Origin: Lachnospiraceae bacterium | Lineage (GTDB): Bacteria > Bacillota > Clostridia > Lachnospirales > Lachnospiraceae | Assembly (NCBI GenBank): GCA_015057825.1 | Contig: SVDN01000003.1 | Location: forward strand, 62,001-126,000 | Reading direction: 5' to 3' | DNA: 64,000 nt | Translations under genes and position numbers: made by a program | Notes under the pieces: generated by a model | Databases searched by the model: none | What the model was told of the DNA's origin: nothing | The model's input: only the letters and a program-made list of their open reading frames with translations | In this document: in pieces, positions 55,345 to 63,992 of the stretch | Layout: every line of letters begins with the position of its first letter | How positions within the stretch are numbered: the stretch's first letter is position 1

Positions 55345-55962
55345 ATGAAAACAAGAAAAGAAGCGCTGGAATTCGGACTATCCTTCCCGGATACTTATAA
55401 AGACGCGCCATTTAGAGAGCAAAACTGGCAACTGGTCAGATATAAGGGTAATAAAAAGGCATTTTTGTGGACCTACGAAAAAGACGGATATATAAACTTA
55501 AATGTAAAAGTTGATCCGGAAAAAGCCTTCTTTTGGCGTGAAATGTATGAGTCTGTAATACCCGGATATCATCAAAACAAGGACCATTGGAACACGATTA
55601 TATTGGACGGCAGCGTGCCGGATAGCGATATAAAGATAATGATAGAGGAAAGCTATTATCTTATAAGCGACAGTCCGGCAAAGCGAATTTACGAAGCCGT
55701 AAAGAAAATCCCTCGTGGGAAAGTTGCAACATACGGCCAAGTGGCCGAAATGGCGGGAGATAAAAAGATGGCCAGGGCCGTGGGCAATGCGCTTCATAAA
55801 AACCCGGACCCGGAAAACATCCCTTGCCACCGAGTGGTAAATTCAAAAGGAGAACTTGCAGGCGGCTTTGCCTTTGGTGGAGCTGAAGTGCAGGCAAAGC
55901 TTTTGCGCGCGGAAGGCGTGGAAGTGGTGGATGGAAAAGTGGATTTGGAGAAGTATTGTTAA
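55345..55962 (+). CDS. YjbR/MmcQ domain fused to O6-alkylguanine-DNA alkyltransferase
   Basis: 205 aa. Residues 1-110 are a YjbR/MmcQ domain (GLSFPDTYKDAPF, WTYEKDGYINLNV). From about 112 comes an MGMT/Ogt domain with KIPRGKVATYGQVAEMAG and the active-site IPCHRVV. The alkyltransferase removes alkyl groups from guanine in DNA by a suicide reaction; the YjbR part may help bind DNA. It lies 20 nt after the ABC gene. Confidence 0.9.
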   Translation: MKTRKEALEFGLSFPDTYKDAPFREQNWQLVRYKGNKKAFLWTYEKDGYINLNVKVDPEKAFFWREMYESVIPGYHQNKDHWNTIILDGSVPDSDIKIMIEESYYLISDSPAKRIYEAVKKIPRGKVATYGQVAEMAGDKKMARAVGNALHKNPDPENIPCHRVVNSKGELAGGFAFGGAEVQAKLLRAEGVEVVDGKVDLEKYC

Positions 55963-55987
55963 AAGCACTGTTTTGACAGTGCTTTTT
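55961..55987 (+). terminator. terminator of the YjbR-MGMT gene
   Basis: AAAAGCACTGT (55961-55971) pairs with ACAGTGCTTTT (55976-55986). It overlaps the stop codon. Confidence 0.8.
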
Positions 55988-56009
55988 GCATATCGGTGAA
56001 AATAAAAAA

Positions 56010-56067
56010 GTGCAAAACTTGCATATTGATATTGACTATTATGTGCAAAAGATGCATAATGATATTG
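56010..56067 (+). promoter_or_regulatory. tandem operator and promoter of the XRE-MNT gene
   Basis: Two 25-bp near-identical direct repeats 33 bp apart (56010-56034, 56043-56067) differ at 4 positions. Each carries TGCAAAA followed by TGCA or TGCAT. TTGACT (56032-56037), 17-nt spacer and CATAAT (56055-56060) form a promoter covered by both. This fits autoregulation by the helix-turn-helix protein encoded next. Confidence 0.65.
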
Positions 56068-56079
56068 GAGGGATGTGCA

Positions 56080-56553
56080 ATGAATGAATTAAAACGTATT
56101 CGAACATCAAAAAAAATCACACAAAAAGAAGCTGCTATGGTTCTAGGCATATCTTTAAGGTCATATGTGACTTATGAAAATGATCAAAGTAAAGAAAAGT
56201 CATTAAAATATAAGTATCTTGTTCGTGAATTGGAAAAGTATAATCAGGTAGATGAAGAACACGGAGTTTTGAAAATCGAAGATATTAAAAACACCTGCAA
56301 GGAGCTGTTTGGGGAATATGAGGTGGATTATTGCTATTTGTTTGGATCTTATGCCAAGGGAAAAGCAAAAGAAACCAGCGATGTTGATTTGTTGATTTCA
56401 ACTAAGGCTACCGGGCTTAGATATTTTGAATTGGTAGAAAGATTAAGATCGTATTTGTGTAAAAGGGTAGATTTGCTGGACTTTAAACAATTGAACAATA
56501 ATGAAGAATTGCTAAATGATATATTGAAGGATGGAATAAAAATATATGGATAA
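56080..56553 (+). CDS. XRE-HTH fused to MntA-type nucleotidyltransferase (antitoxin)
   Basis: 157 aa from the ATG at 56080 with GGAGGG upstream. Residues 1-55 are an XRE helix-turn-helix (KKITQKEAAMVLGISLRSYV). Then comes a minimal nucleotidyltransferase with the exact GSX10DXD motif (GSYAKGKAKETSDVD). In MntA-HepT systems the MNT protein AMPylates a Tyr of the HEPN toxin to silence it. Here the antitoxin carries its own DNA-binding domain and follows a tandem operator. The HEPN start lies inside its last codons. Confidence 0.85.
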   Translation: MNELKRIRTSKKITQKEAAMVLGISLRSYVTYENDQSKEKSLKYKYLVRELEKYNQVDEEHGVLKIEDIKNTCKELFGEYEVDYCYLFGSYAKGKAKETSDVDLLISTKATGLRYFELVERLRSYLCKRVDLLDFKQLNNNEELLNDILKDGIKIYG

Positions 56554-56879
56554 TATAAAAAACGATAGCTACTATGCTCATCGTCTGAGGGAAGATTTAT
56601 CATTTATTGTGAGAAAGATGCGGAATATTTCAGCGGAGGAATTGAATGAAAACGAAGTACTTTCTGGATTCGATGATGTTTAGATTGATACAAATATCAG
56701 AAAATGCAAAGAAACTGAGTGAAGATTATAAGAGCAAAAATGAAAATATACCGTGGACGGCAATATATGGCTTGAGAAATAGAATAGTACACGATTATGG
56801 TAGCGTTGATTTAGGAATTATTTATGCAACACTTACGGAGGATATACCGGAGTTGGTGGAGTGCTTGAGGGAAGATTAA
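56546..56879 (+). pseudogene. HepT-type HEPN toxin gene with a one-base frameshift
   Basis: Frame 1 from the ATG at 56546 reads MDNIKNDSYYAHRLREDLSF up to NEVLSGFDDV and stops. The +1 frame continues LDSMMFRLIQISENAKKLS to the end at 56879. Removing one T from the run at 56661-56663 restores one HEPN protein of about 110 aa. The RX4HXY toxin/AMPylation motif (RNRIVHDY) is intact in the second part. The toxin is either dead, made by frameshifting, or a sequencing error. Confidence 0.75.
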
Positions 56880-56880
56880 G

Positions 56881-56975
56881 ATGTTTGAAGCTAAAACAGT
56901 TATAGGCTACGGAGTTGGCTTTTATTACGAGGCTAGCAAGAATACCTTGAATCGGTAGAATTTGTTTATTGGGAA
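56881..56975 (+). pseudogene. 5' fragment of a hexapeptide acyltransferase gene
   Basis: MFEAKTVIGYGVGFYYEASK closely matches the start of the intact gene at 62913 (MNFEGKTVVGYGVGFYYEAV). A stop follows at 56956; in another frame EYLESVEFVYWEKG continues the similarity, so the copy is frameshifted. It ends abruptly where the formate dehydrogenase operon begins. Confidence 0.65.
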
Positions 56976-56986
56976 AAGGGGGAACT

Positions 56987-58813
56987 ATGCGTAAAATTGA
57001 AAATAGTAGTAGTATAAACGCCCGACTTGAGGTGGTATTAAATAAATTTAAATCCCGTATGAGTGCATTTCCGCCGGGAATCTGCCCGCTTGCCTTGTAC
57101 AGGTCAATTTTACAAATATCGATTAATCAGTCCTGCGGGAAATGTGTACCCTGCAGGGATGGTCTTGTAAAAGCAGACAAGCTTTTATCAGAAATACTGG
57201 AAGGCACCGGCACAAAGGAGACCTTTGAAGAATTGGAGCGGTTGGCTGTGATGATTTCAAAAACAGCTGACTGCGCCGTAGGTGTCGTTGCGGCAAATAC
57301 AGTGCTTGACAGTATAAAGGAATTCCCTGACGAATATAAAAGTCACATAGAAGAAAAATGCTGCGTTGAGGATGTGGGTCAAACCATACCTTGCAGCACT
57401 TTATGCCCTGCACACGTAGATGTGCCGGCTTATATTGCCCTGATAAAGGAAAAAGAATATGAGGCAGCGGTTAACATAATTAGGAATAAAAATCCATTTC
57501 CAACTGCCTGTGCTTTTGTGTGCGAGCATCCTTGCGAAAAGAAATGCAGAAGGACAATTATTGACCAGCCTATAAACATACGCGGTTTAAAAAGATATGC
57601 GGTGGATAAGGCAAGAGCCAATCAGATTAAATGTCCCACACCAAACGTAAAAACAGGAAAGAAAATAGCCGTTGTTGGAAGCGGCCCCGCAGGCCTTACT
57701 GCAGCCTGGTTTTTAGCCCTTATGGGACATAGGGTGGATGTGTTTGAGGAACACGAAAAACCGGGAGGAATGTTAAGATACGGAATACCTGAATACCGTC
57801 TTCCAAAGGAACGCTTGGATGAGGATATTAAGGCTATTTTAAGTAGGGGAGATATTGAACTTCACTGTAATACAAAGGTTGGAAGGGACATATCTTTTGA
57901 AAAAATAAGAGAATATGATGCGGTATTTTTAGGTCTTGGTGCCCAAAAGGGCAGGCGAATGCCTATGGAAAATGCGGATGCTAAAAACGTTATTCCTGCG
58001 GCTGATTTCTTACAAAACTTGGCAGCGGGTAAGCCTATGGATTTAAAGGGCAAAAAGGTGGCCCTAATAGGTGGGGGAAATGTTGCCATGGATGCAGCAA
58101 GAACCGCAGTGCGCCTTGGGGCGGAATCAGTCCACGTCTTTACAAGAAAAAGGGATGATATTACGGCTCTATCAGAAGAGTTAGAAGGAGCAATGCAGGA
58201 AGGAGTACGCTTTAGGACGCTTTTAAGCTTTTTGCATATAGAAACAGATAAAGAGACAAATGAGTTGACTGCAGTATGGCTGCAACCTGAAATAGTAGGG
58301 GAGTACGATGAATATGGTTTTGTAACAACTGAGCATTCAAGCGCTTACCCATATCGTTTTAAGTGCGATGTACTGATACTTGCGGTTGGTCAGGAAAGCG
58401 ATGTTAAGGACTTTGAAAAAGAGGGAGTTGTAACAAATAAAAACAGGATAGTAACAAATGAATATTGCCAGCTTGAAGCTATGCCAAATGTATTTTCAGG
58501 AGGAGACTGCGTGACAGGTCCATCTACAGCTATAAACGCCATAGCAACAGGCCGGATTGCGGCATATAACATAGACGAATTTTTAGGTTATCACCATAAG
58601 GTAAGTCTCGAAGAAAAGGCACCTGCGGCCTTACCTAATAAGTGCAAGCCTTGTGGCAGGACGGAAATTGAGGAGACAGATCCTTTTGAGCGTAAAAACA
58701 ACTTTGAACCTGTGGAAATATCAATGAATGATGAGGAGGCTGAAAAAGAAGCCTCAAGGTGCTTAAGGTGTGACCACTTCGGATGCGGCACAATGGAAGG
58801 GGGTAGGAAGTAA
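56987..58813 (+). CDS. NuoF iron-sulfur / GltD-like flavoprotein fusion, formate dehydrogenase partner
   Basis: 608 aa from the ATG at 56987 with GGGGGAA upstream. The domain order equals that of 16450-18300: SCGKCVPCRDGL near residue 47, CSTLCPAHVDVPAY, CEHPCEKKCRR, FAD fold (AVVGSGPAGLTAAWF), NAD(P) fold (ALIGGGNVAMDAA) and a CLRCDHFGCG tail. It probably couples NAD(P)H to formate/CO2 through the next gene, whose ATG overlaps its stop by one base. Codon use (many AGG, TTA) differs from the hydrogenase paralogue, suggesting separate acquisition. Confidence 0.87.
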   Translation: MRKIENSSSINARLEVVLNKFKSRMSAFPPGICPLALYRSILQISINQSCGKCVPCRDGLVKADKLLSEILEGTGTKETFEELERLAVMISKTADCAVGVVAANTVLDSIKEFPDEYKSHIEEKCCVEDVGQTIPCSTLCPAHVDVPAYIALIKEKEYEAAVNIIRNKNPFPTACAFVCEHPCEKKCRRTIIDQPINIRGLKRYAVDKARANQIKCPTPNVKTGKKIAVVGSGPAGLTAAWFLALMGHRVDVFEEHEKPGGMLRYGIPEYRLPKERLDEDIKAILSRGDIELHCNTKVGRDISFEKIREYDAVFLGLGAQKGRRMPMENADAKNVIPAADFLQNLAAGKPMDLKGKKVALIGGGNVAMDAARTAVRLGAESVHVFTRKRDDITALSEELEGAMQEGVRFRTLLSFLHIETDKETNELTAVWLQPEIVGEYDEYGFVTTEHSSAYPYRFKCDVLILAVGQESDVKDFEKEGVVTNKNRIVTNEYCQLEAMPNVFSGGDCVTGPSTAINAIATGRIAAYNIDEFLGYHHKVSLEEKAPAALPNKCKPCGRTEIEETDPFERKNNFEPVEISMNDEEAEKEASRCLRCDHFGCGTMEGGRK

Positions 58814-61416
58814 TGGAAGTTAATCTTACTATAAACGGAAAGAAGCTTACAGCCCCTAAAGACAGCACTATTTTACAGGTAGCAAAGGAAAATGGAATAG
58901 AAATACCTACCCTTTGTTATTTAAAGGGCGTTAACTTAAACGGTGCCTGTAGGCTTTGCATGGTAGAAATTGAAGGTTATGATAACCTTTTTGCCGCTTG
59001 CAAAACCTTTGTTAAAGAAGGCATGAATATTAGGACAGAAAGCGAAACCCTGTCCCTTTACAGGGATGAGATGTTAAAGCTTTTGTATGCCAATTTAAGC
59101 TTTGACGGGGGAGAGGCATTAAGTGATGGAAACCCTTATATTTCTTACGATTCAAAAAAATGTATACATTGTCAGTGCTGTGTAAATGCTTGTAATAACA
59201 TTGTGGGTAACGGAGCCTTAAGAAACAGTAAAAGTGGCGTGCATCATTTTATAAAAACACCTTTTGGAAAGGAATTTAAGGAAACAGGTTGTGAGACCTG
59301 CGGTAACTGTGCTTCGGTTTGTCCAACCGGTGCCATATCCTTAAAACGTAGAGAGACTTACCAAGACTCGGAAATAAGGAAGGTTTTAACCACTTGTCCA
59401 CACTGCGCCACAGGCTGCCAGATGTACTTGGTTGTTAAGGATAATAAGATAATAAACGCGGAAGGGGCTAACGGCCCTGCCAATAAAAACCGCCTTTGTG
59501 TAAAGGGAAGAAATGCAAGCTTTGACTTTGTTTATTCAAAGGACAGGCTTACAAAGCCTTTGATTAAGGATAAAAATACAGGTGAATTTAGGGAGGCTTC
59601 ATGGGAAGAGGCCATTAGCCTTTGTGCAAGTAAATTCCTTGAAATAAAAGAAAAATACGGAGGGGATGCACTTGCCGGCTTTGCCACATCCCGTTCAACT
59701 AACGAAGACATATACATGGTACAGAAAATGGTTAGGACCTGCTTTGGGTCTAACAACGCGGATAACTGCGCCAGAGTCTGTCATTCGGCAACAGTAGCGG
59801 GCCTTGCAAAAACCTTAGGTTCAGGGGCAATGACAAACCCAATAGGAGATATAACCCGCAGAGTTGACTGCATTTTGCTTATAGGCTCAAACCCTGAGGA
59901 AGCCCACCCGGTAGTGGGAATGCAAATCAGGCAGGCGGTTAGAAAAGGGGCAAGGCTTATTGTGGTGGACCCAAGGGATATTGGCCTTACTAAGGTTGCT
60001 GATATTCACTTAAAGCTAAGACCGGGAACAAACATAGCCTTTGCTAACGGAATGATTCACGTAATGATTGAAGAAGGCCTTGTGGATGAGGATTATATAA
60101 GGGATTTTACGGAAGGATTTGATGAATTAAAGGAAATTGTAAAAGAATACACTCCTGAAAAGGTTGGGGAGATTTGCCATATTGACCCGGATATGTTAAG
60201 GGAAGCTGCAAGGATGTATGCTAAGGCTGAAAAGGCGCCAATCATATACTGCCTTGGAGTTACGGAGCATTCCACAGGAACCGAGGGCGTAATGAGCATG
60301 TCTAATATGGCAGCAGTTGTGGGAAAAATCGGTAAAAGCGGATGCGGAGTAAATCCGCTTAGGGGTCAAAATAACGTACAGGGTGCCTGCGATATGGGGG
60401 CACAGCCCGGGGACTTTACGGGTTATCAGAAGCTTGAAAACCCTGATGTTGTAAAGAAATTCGAAGAGGCCTGGGGTGTTAGCTTAAATAAAAAGCCGGA
60501 CCTTAAGGCAACGGAGGTTTTTCCTGCCGCAATAGAAGGAAAGATAAAGGGGCTCTTTATAGCAGGAGAGGACCCTATAGTTTCGGAACCTGACAGTAAC
60601 CACATTGTAAAGGCCTTGGAGAATCTGGAGTTTTTTGTGGTTTCAGAGCTTTTCTTAACACCAACGGCAAGGTATGCGGACGTGGTGCTTCCTGCAGTAA
60701 GTTTTGCTGAAAAGGAAGGAACATTTACAAATACAGAGCGAAGAGTTCAAAGGGTCAGAAAGGCTGTAACCCTTGAAGGAGAGGCTAAAACCGATGCAGA
60801 CATAATGATACTTCTTATGAATGCTATGGGTTATCCGCAAAAGCAAATGACACCGGCGGAGATTATGGATGAAATTGCAAGCCTTACTCCAAGTTATGGT
60901 GGAATATCCCACGAAAGGCTCGATAATGGGGAGAGTTTGCAATGGCCTTGTAAAACTAAGGAAGATAAGGGCACTTACATAATGCATGAAAAGGGACCTG
61001 TAAGGGGGAAGGTCTTATTATATCCTGCGAAATATAAGCCGGCAGCAGAGCTTCCTGATAAGGAATATCCCTTTATCTTAACGACGGGCCGCATCTTGTA
61101 CCATTACAATGCGGCTGCCATGACAGCAAGGTCACCGGGTATGATGGATATTGCAGGAGAAGGCTTTATTGAAATGAACTATAAAGATGCCGAACGGCTT
61201 AAGATAAAAGACGGAGAAAGAGTGAAGGTAAAAAGCAGAAGAGATGCCATTACCGCTACCGCAAGGGTGGGCAAGAAGGTGTCGGAAGGGGAAACCTGGA
61301 TGCCATTTCATTTTGCGGATTCTCCGGTTAATAAGATAACCAACGCTGCTTTAGATGATATTGCAAGGATACCCGAGTATAAGGTATGCGCTGTGGCAGT
61401 TGAAAAGATGGGATGA
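58813..61416 (+). CDS. molybdopterin formate dehydrogenase, NuoG-like N-terminus, Cys type
   Basis: 867 aa. A 2Fe-2S domain (CYLKGVNLNGACRLC), two 4Fe-4S motifs (CIHCQCCVNAC, CETCGNCASVC), a third cluster at the molybdopterin domain (CPHCATGC), then the catalytic domain and C-terminal molydopterin-binding domain (TTGRILYHYN). The active site reads CARVCHSATVAGL, with Cys where many homologues use selenocysteine. The usual His-Cys3 cluster between the 2Fe-2S and ferredoxin parts is absent. It should interconvert formate and CO2. It is co-transcribed with the flavoprotein. Confidence 0.9.
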   Translation: MEVNLTINGKKLTAPKDSTILQVAKENGIEIPTLCYLKGVNLNGACRLCMVEIEGYDNLFAACKTFVKEGMNIRTESETLSLYRDEMLKLLYANLSFDGGEALSDGNPYISYDSKKCIHCQCCVNACNNIVGNGALRNSKSGVHHFIKTPFGKEFKETGCETCGNCASVCPTGAISLKRRETYQDSEIRKVLTTCPHCATGCQMYLVVKDNKIINAEGANGPANKNRLCVKGRNASFDFVYSKDRLTKPLIKDKNTGEFREASWEEAISLCASKFLEIKEKYGGDALAGFATSRSTNEDIYMVQKMVRTCFGSNNADNCARVCHSATVAGLAKTLGSGAMTNPIGDITRRVDCILLIGSNPEEAHPVVGMQIRQAVRKGARLIVVDPRDIGLTKVADIHLKLRPGTNIAFANGMIHVMIEEGLVDEDYIRDFTEGFDELKEIVKEYTPEKVGEICHIDPDMLREAARMYAKAEKAPIIYCLGVTEHSTGTEGVMSMSNMAAVVGKIGKSGCGVNPLRGQNNVQGACDMGAQPGDFTGYQKLENPDVVKKFEEAWGVSLNKKPDLKATEVFPAAIEGKIKGLFIAGEDPIVSEPDSNHIVKALENLEFFVVSELFLTPTARYADVVLPAVSFAEKEGTFTNTERRVQRVRKAVTLEGEAKTDADIMILLMNAMGYPQKQMTPAEIMDEIASLTPSYGGISHERLDNGESLQWPCKTKEDKGTYIMHEKGPVRGKVLLYPAKYKPAAELPDKEYPFILTTGRILYHYNAAAMTARSPGMMDIAGEGFIEMNYKDAERLKIKDGERVKVKSRRDAITATARVGKKVSEGETWMPFHFADSPVNKITNAALDDIARIPEYKVCAVAVEKMG

Positions 61417-61454
61417 CTTTGAAACGATATTGAAGTTGATTTTGAAGTAGTTTT

Positions 61455-61490
61455 AAAGGCACTGTTTCGGTGAGAAACAGTGCCTTTTTA
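61455..61490 (+). terminator. terminator of the formate dehydrogenase operon
   Basis: A perfect 14-bp stem (61455-61468 with 61474-61487), loop GGTGA, ending in five T. Confidence 0.85.
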
Positions 61491-61497
61491 ATATCAT

Positions 61498-61564
61498 CTC
61501 ACAAACTTCCGATTTAAATGTTTACATTTATCCGATTTAAAACCTCACAAACTTCCGATTTAAA
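61498..61564. repeat. perfect 21-bp direct repeat pair before a broken ATPase gene
   Basis: The same 21 bases occur at 61498-61518 and 61544-61564. Two shorter copies of the core TCCGATTTA lie at 61531 and about 61576. The array ends about 50 bp before the truncated DUF4143 frame and could be regulator binding sites or a recombination scar. Confidence 0.7.
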
Positions 61565-61623
61565 ATTGATTTTTTTCCGATTTATATTAAAATGATACAA
61601 AACAAGCGGATTTTACAAATTAA

Positions 61624-62733
61624 AAAATATCACCGGAAAATTTTCTTAATTATGGTCCTAAACCAATATTGGTTGATGAGTGGCAGCATGTATCATTTAT
61701 ATGGGACCAGGTAAAATATGAGGTCGATAAAACCGGGGAATTTGGGCAATATATTCTTACCGGAAGCGTAACAGATAAGAACAAAACAGAATTAGATGAT
61801 GAAAGTAGTAGACATACAGGAAATGGCAGAATTATACGTAAAATGATGAGAACAATGTCTTTGTATGAAACGGGGGATAGTAATGGTGCTGTATCATTAC
61901 TTGATCTTAAAAATGGGAAGTTTTCTAAGGCTATGTCTACCAAAGATATAAATGATTACGCATATTATATTTGTAGAGGTGGTTGGCCAATTGCGATAGG
62001 AAAAGAACGAGAGATAGCCCTTGCACAGGCAAGGGATTATTATGAGGTTGTTGTGACAGACGACATCTTTTCTTTGAAAGATATACCAATCCGGAAAGAT
62101 GAACAGAGAGCAAGAAAAGTAATGCGCTCATATGCCAGGAATGTTTCCATAGCAGCGGCTGATAAAACGCTTTTGGAGGATTGTGCAGGAAATGACGAAA
62201 CATTCGATAAAGATGTTTTTGCAAAATATTTAAATGCACTTCGAAACCTGAATGTTATTGAAGAGCTACCTGCTTGGAATCCAAATCTTAGGAGTAAGAC
62301 AGCTATTAGAACAAAAGATACAAGACATTTTACTGATCCCTCAATAGGTGCTGCAACATTGGGGATTACTCCGGAGGGAATTTTTAAGGATATAACAACA
62401 TTTGGATTTTTATTTGAATCCTTGGTTGTTCATGACCTTCGTGTTTATGCTGATGCAATAGGAGCTAGAGTTTATAAATACCGTGATTCAAAAAGAAGGG
62501 AAGCAGATGCTGTTATTGTATTTAATGATGGAACATGGGCGCTTGTTGAGGTTAAACTTGGCGGTGAGCAGGATATAAAAAAGGCAGCTGATAATTTGAT
62601 AAAAATAGCTGATGATATTGATCAGAAAAGAACAGGTAAACCGGCATTTTTGATGATTGTTACAAAGAATAAAGTAGCATATCAAATGGATAATGGGGTA
62701 TATGTTGTTCCGTTGTGTTGTTTAAAAAACTGA
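61624..62733 (+). pseudogene. 5'-truncated DUF4143 AAA-type ATPase
   Basis: The frame is open from 61624 and reads YGPKPILVDEWQHVSFIWDQ, the Walker B region of this family; the first possible start is TTG at 61669. The rest is complete to the DUF4143 and nuclease-like C-terminus (SKRREADAVIVF, ALVEVKLGG). About 70 N-terminal residues including the Walker A P-loop are missing, so ATPase function should be lost. Such ATPases are common, often laterally transferred genes of unknown role. Confidence 0.75.
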
Positions 62734-62739
62734 TATATG

Positions 62740-62799
62740 AAGCACTGTCTCGGGAGGGGCAGTGCTTTTTGCACATTGGTTTGTGGTTAGATGTGCAAA
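62740..62799 (+). terminator. terminator plus adjacent TGTGCAAA inverted repeat
   Basis: AAGCACTG (62740-62747) pairs with CAGTGCTT (62760-62767) and a T-run. It is followed at once by TTTGCACAT (62768-62776) and ATGTGCAAA (62791-62799), a perfect 9-bp inverted repeat. The block resembles 55976-56050 upstream of the XRE-MNT gene. Confidence 0.6.
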
Positions 62800-62912
62800 T
62801 TTTTAATATTAAAAAATGACCGATAATTATGAAAATATATGGTTGAAAACTGTAAAATCAAGGCAAAATGTGATAAAATGATAACAGTTAGTATTTCAAT
62901 GAGGGGACTTAT

Positions 62913-63821
62913 ATGAATTTTGAAGGTAAGACTGTAGTTGGTTATGGTGTGGGATTTTACTACGAGGCTGTAAAAGATAAGGCTCGTGAAATCATGCGAA
63001 TTGATTATCTTTGCGACGCAAAGTGGGATGATTCGGATATTGAATTCTATGATAATATTCCCGTAATTAAAAGAAAAGACTTAGAAAAAGTGCCAAACAA
63101 GGTTTTGGTGATTTTTTCGTGCAATCAGCCACTGATTCGCACTTTATCTGCTGAATTTGGTGCAAAAGGGTATGAGCATTACTCGGCAATGTCACTCCTT
63201 GGTTCCAGAGTTATTACGGGAGCTGAAATAAAGGCGGAAGGCAAGGATGGAGAACTAATTATTGGAACCAATAAGGTTATTTATGATGAGACTTTGCCGG
63301 ACAATTTGTGGGTGAATTTTATTGGATTTAACTCGACATTAAAAATCGGGACAAATCTTATTATTGACCAATTTACAATAAATATTGGAAGCGATTGTAC
63401 TTTAAGTGTGGGGGACAACGTAAGGATAGTAATTACAAATGTTGATGTATCTGGTGCGGATTTAATAATCGGAGATGATTGTCTGTTTTCTTACGATACA
63501 GAAATTAGAACTCATGATTCCCACGTTATATTTGATAAAAAAACAAAAAAGAGAATTAACTATCCGAAGGATGTAATAGTCGGACCACAAGTGTGGTTGG
63601 CGGCAGGAGCAAAACTTCTTCCCGGTGCAAGTATAGGAACGGGGTCTATAGTTGGGGCAAATGCGGTAACGTCATCAAAATTCGGCGACCATGTTGTTAT
63701 AGCGGGTAATCCTGCAAGAGTGATGCGCGAAGATGTAATCTGGAGTAAGGATAATACGGCGTTTGCTGACTATGAAAGCTTTGAAGATTGCGTCGAAAAA
63801 AGCGCGGAGAAATATTTATAA
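62913..63821 (+). CDS. hexapeptide-repeat (left-handed beta-helix) acyltransferase
   Basis: 302 aa with GAGGGG upstream. The N-terminal 95 residues resemble a small nucleotide-sugar-binding-like domain (TVVGYGVGFYYEA, VLVIFSCNQPL). The rest is a left-handed beta-helix of hexapeptide repeats ending in the CatB/LacA-type IVGANAVTSSKFGDHVVIAG and GNPARVMRED. Catalytic His is likely in THDSHVIF. It probably acetylates a surface sugar. A 5' fragment of a paralogue lies at 56881. Confidence 0.83.
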   Translation: MNFEGKTVVGYGVGFYYEAVKDKAREIMRIDYLCDAKWDDSDIEFYDNIPVIKRKDLEKVPNKVLVIFSCNQPLIRTLSAEFGAKGYEHYSAMSLLGSRVITGAEIKAEGKDGELIIGTNKVIYDETLPDNLWVNFIGFNSTLKIGTNLIIDQFTINIGSDCTLSVGDNVRIVITNVDVSGADLIIGDDCLFSYDTEIRTHDSHVIFDKKTKKRINYPKDVIVGPQVWLAAGAKLLPGASIGTGSIVGANAVTSSKFGDHVVIAGNPARVMREDVIWSKDNTAFADYESFEDCVEKSAEKYL

Positions 63822-63833
63822 GGTCAATCGATT

Positions 63834-63863
63834 AAAAGCTGTCGGCAATACCGGCAGTTTTTT
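63834..63863 (+). terminator. terminator of the acyltransferase gene
   Basis: CTGTCGG and CCGGCAG pair around CAATA with one mismatch, followed by six T. Confidence 0.7.
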
Positions 63864-63963
63864 GCGTTAAAAGCTAAAGAAACACGCACATTTTGCCGAT
63901 AAAATATTTGAAAAGCTAAACAATCAATTTTTTTGAAAAAAGTTGATAAAAGTGCCTGATTTC

Positions 63964-63992
63964 TTGAAAAATTGGCAAAAAAACAGTATAAT
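63964..63992 (+). promoter_or_regulatory. promoter at the right window edge
   Basis: TTGAAA (63964-63969), 17-nt spacer, TATAAT (63987-63992). The gene it drives lies beyond the window. Confidence 0.7.

Noticed and set aside
59500..59830. Selenocysteine in the formate dehydrogenase
   Set aside because: The active-site codon is TGT (Cys) in CARVCHS; no in-frame TGA occurs there.
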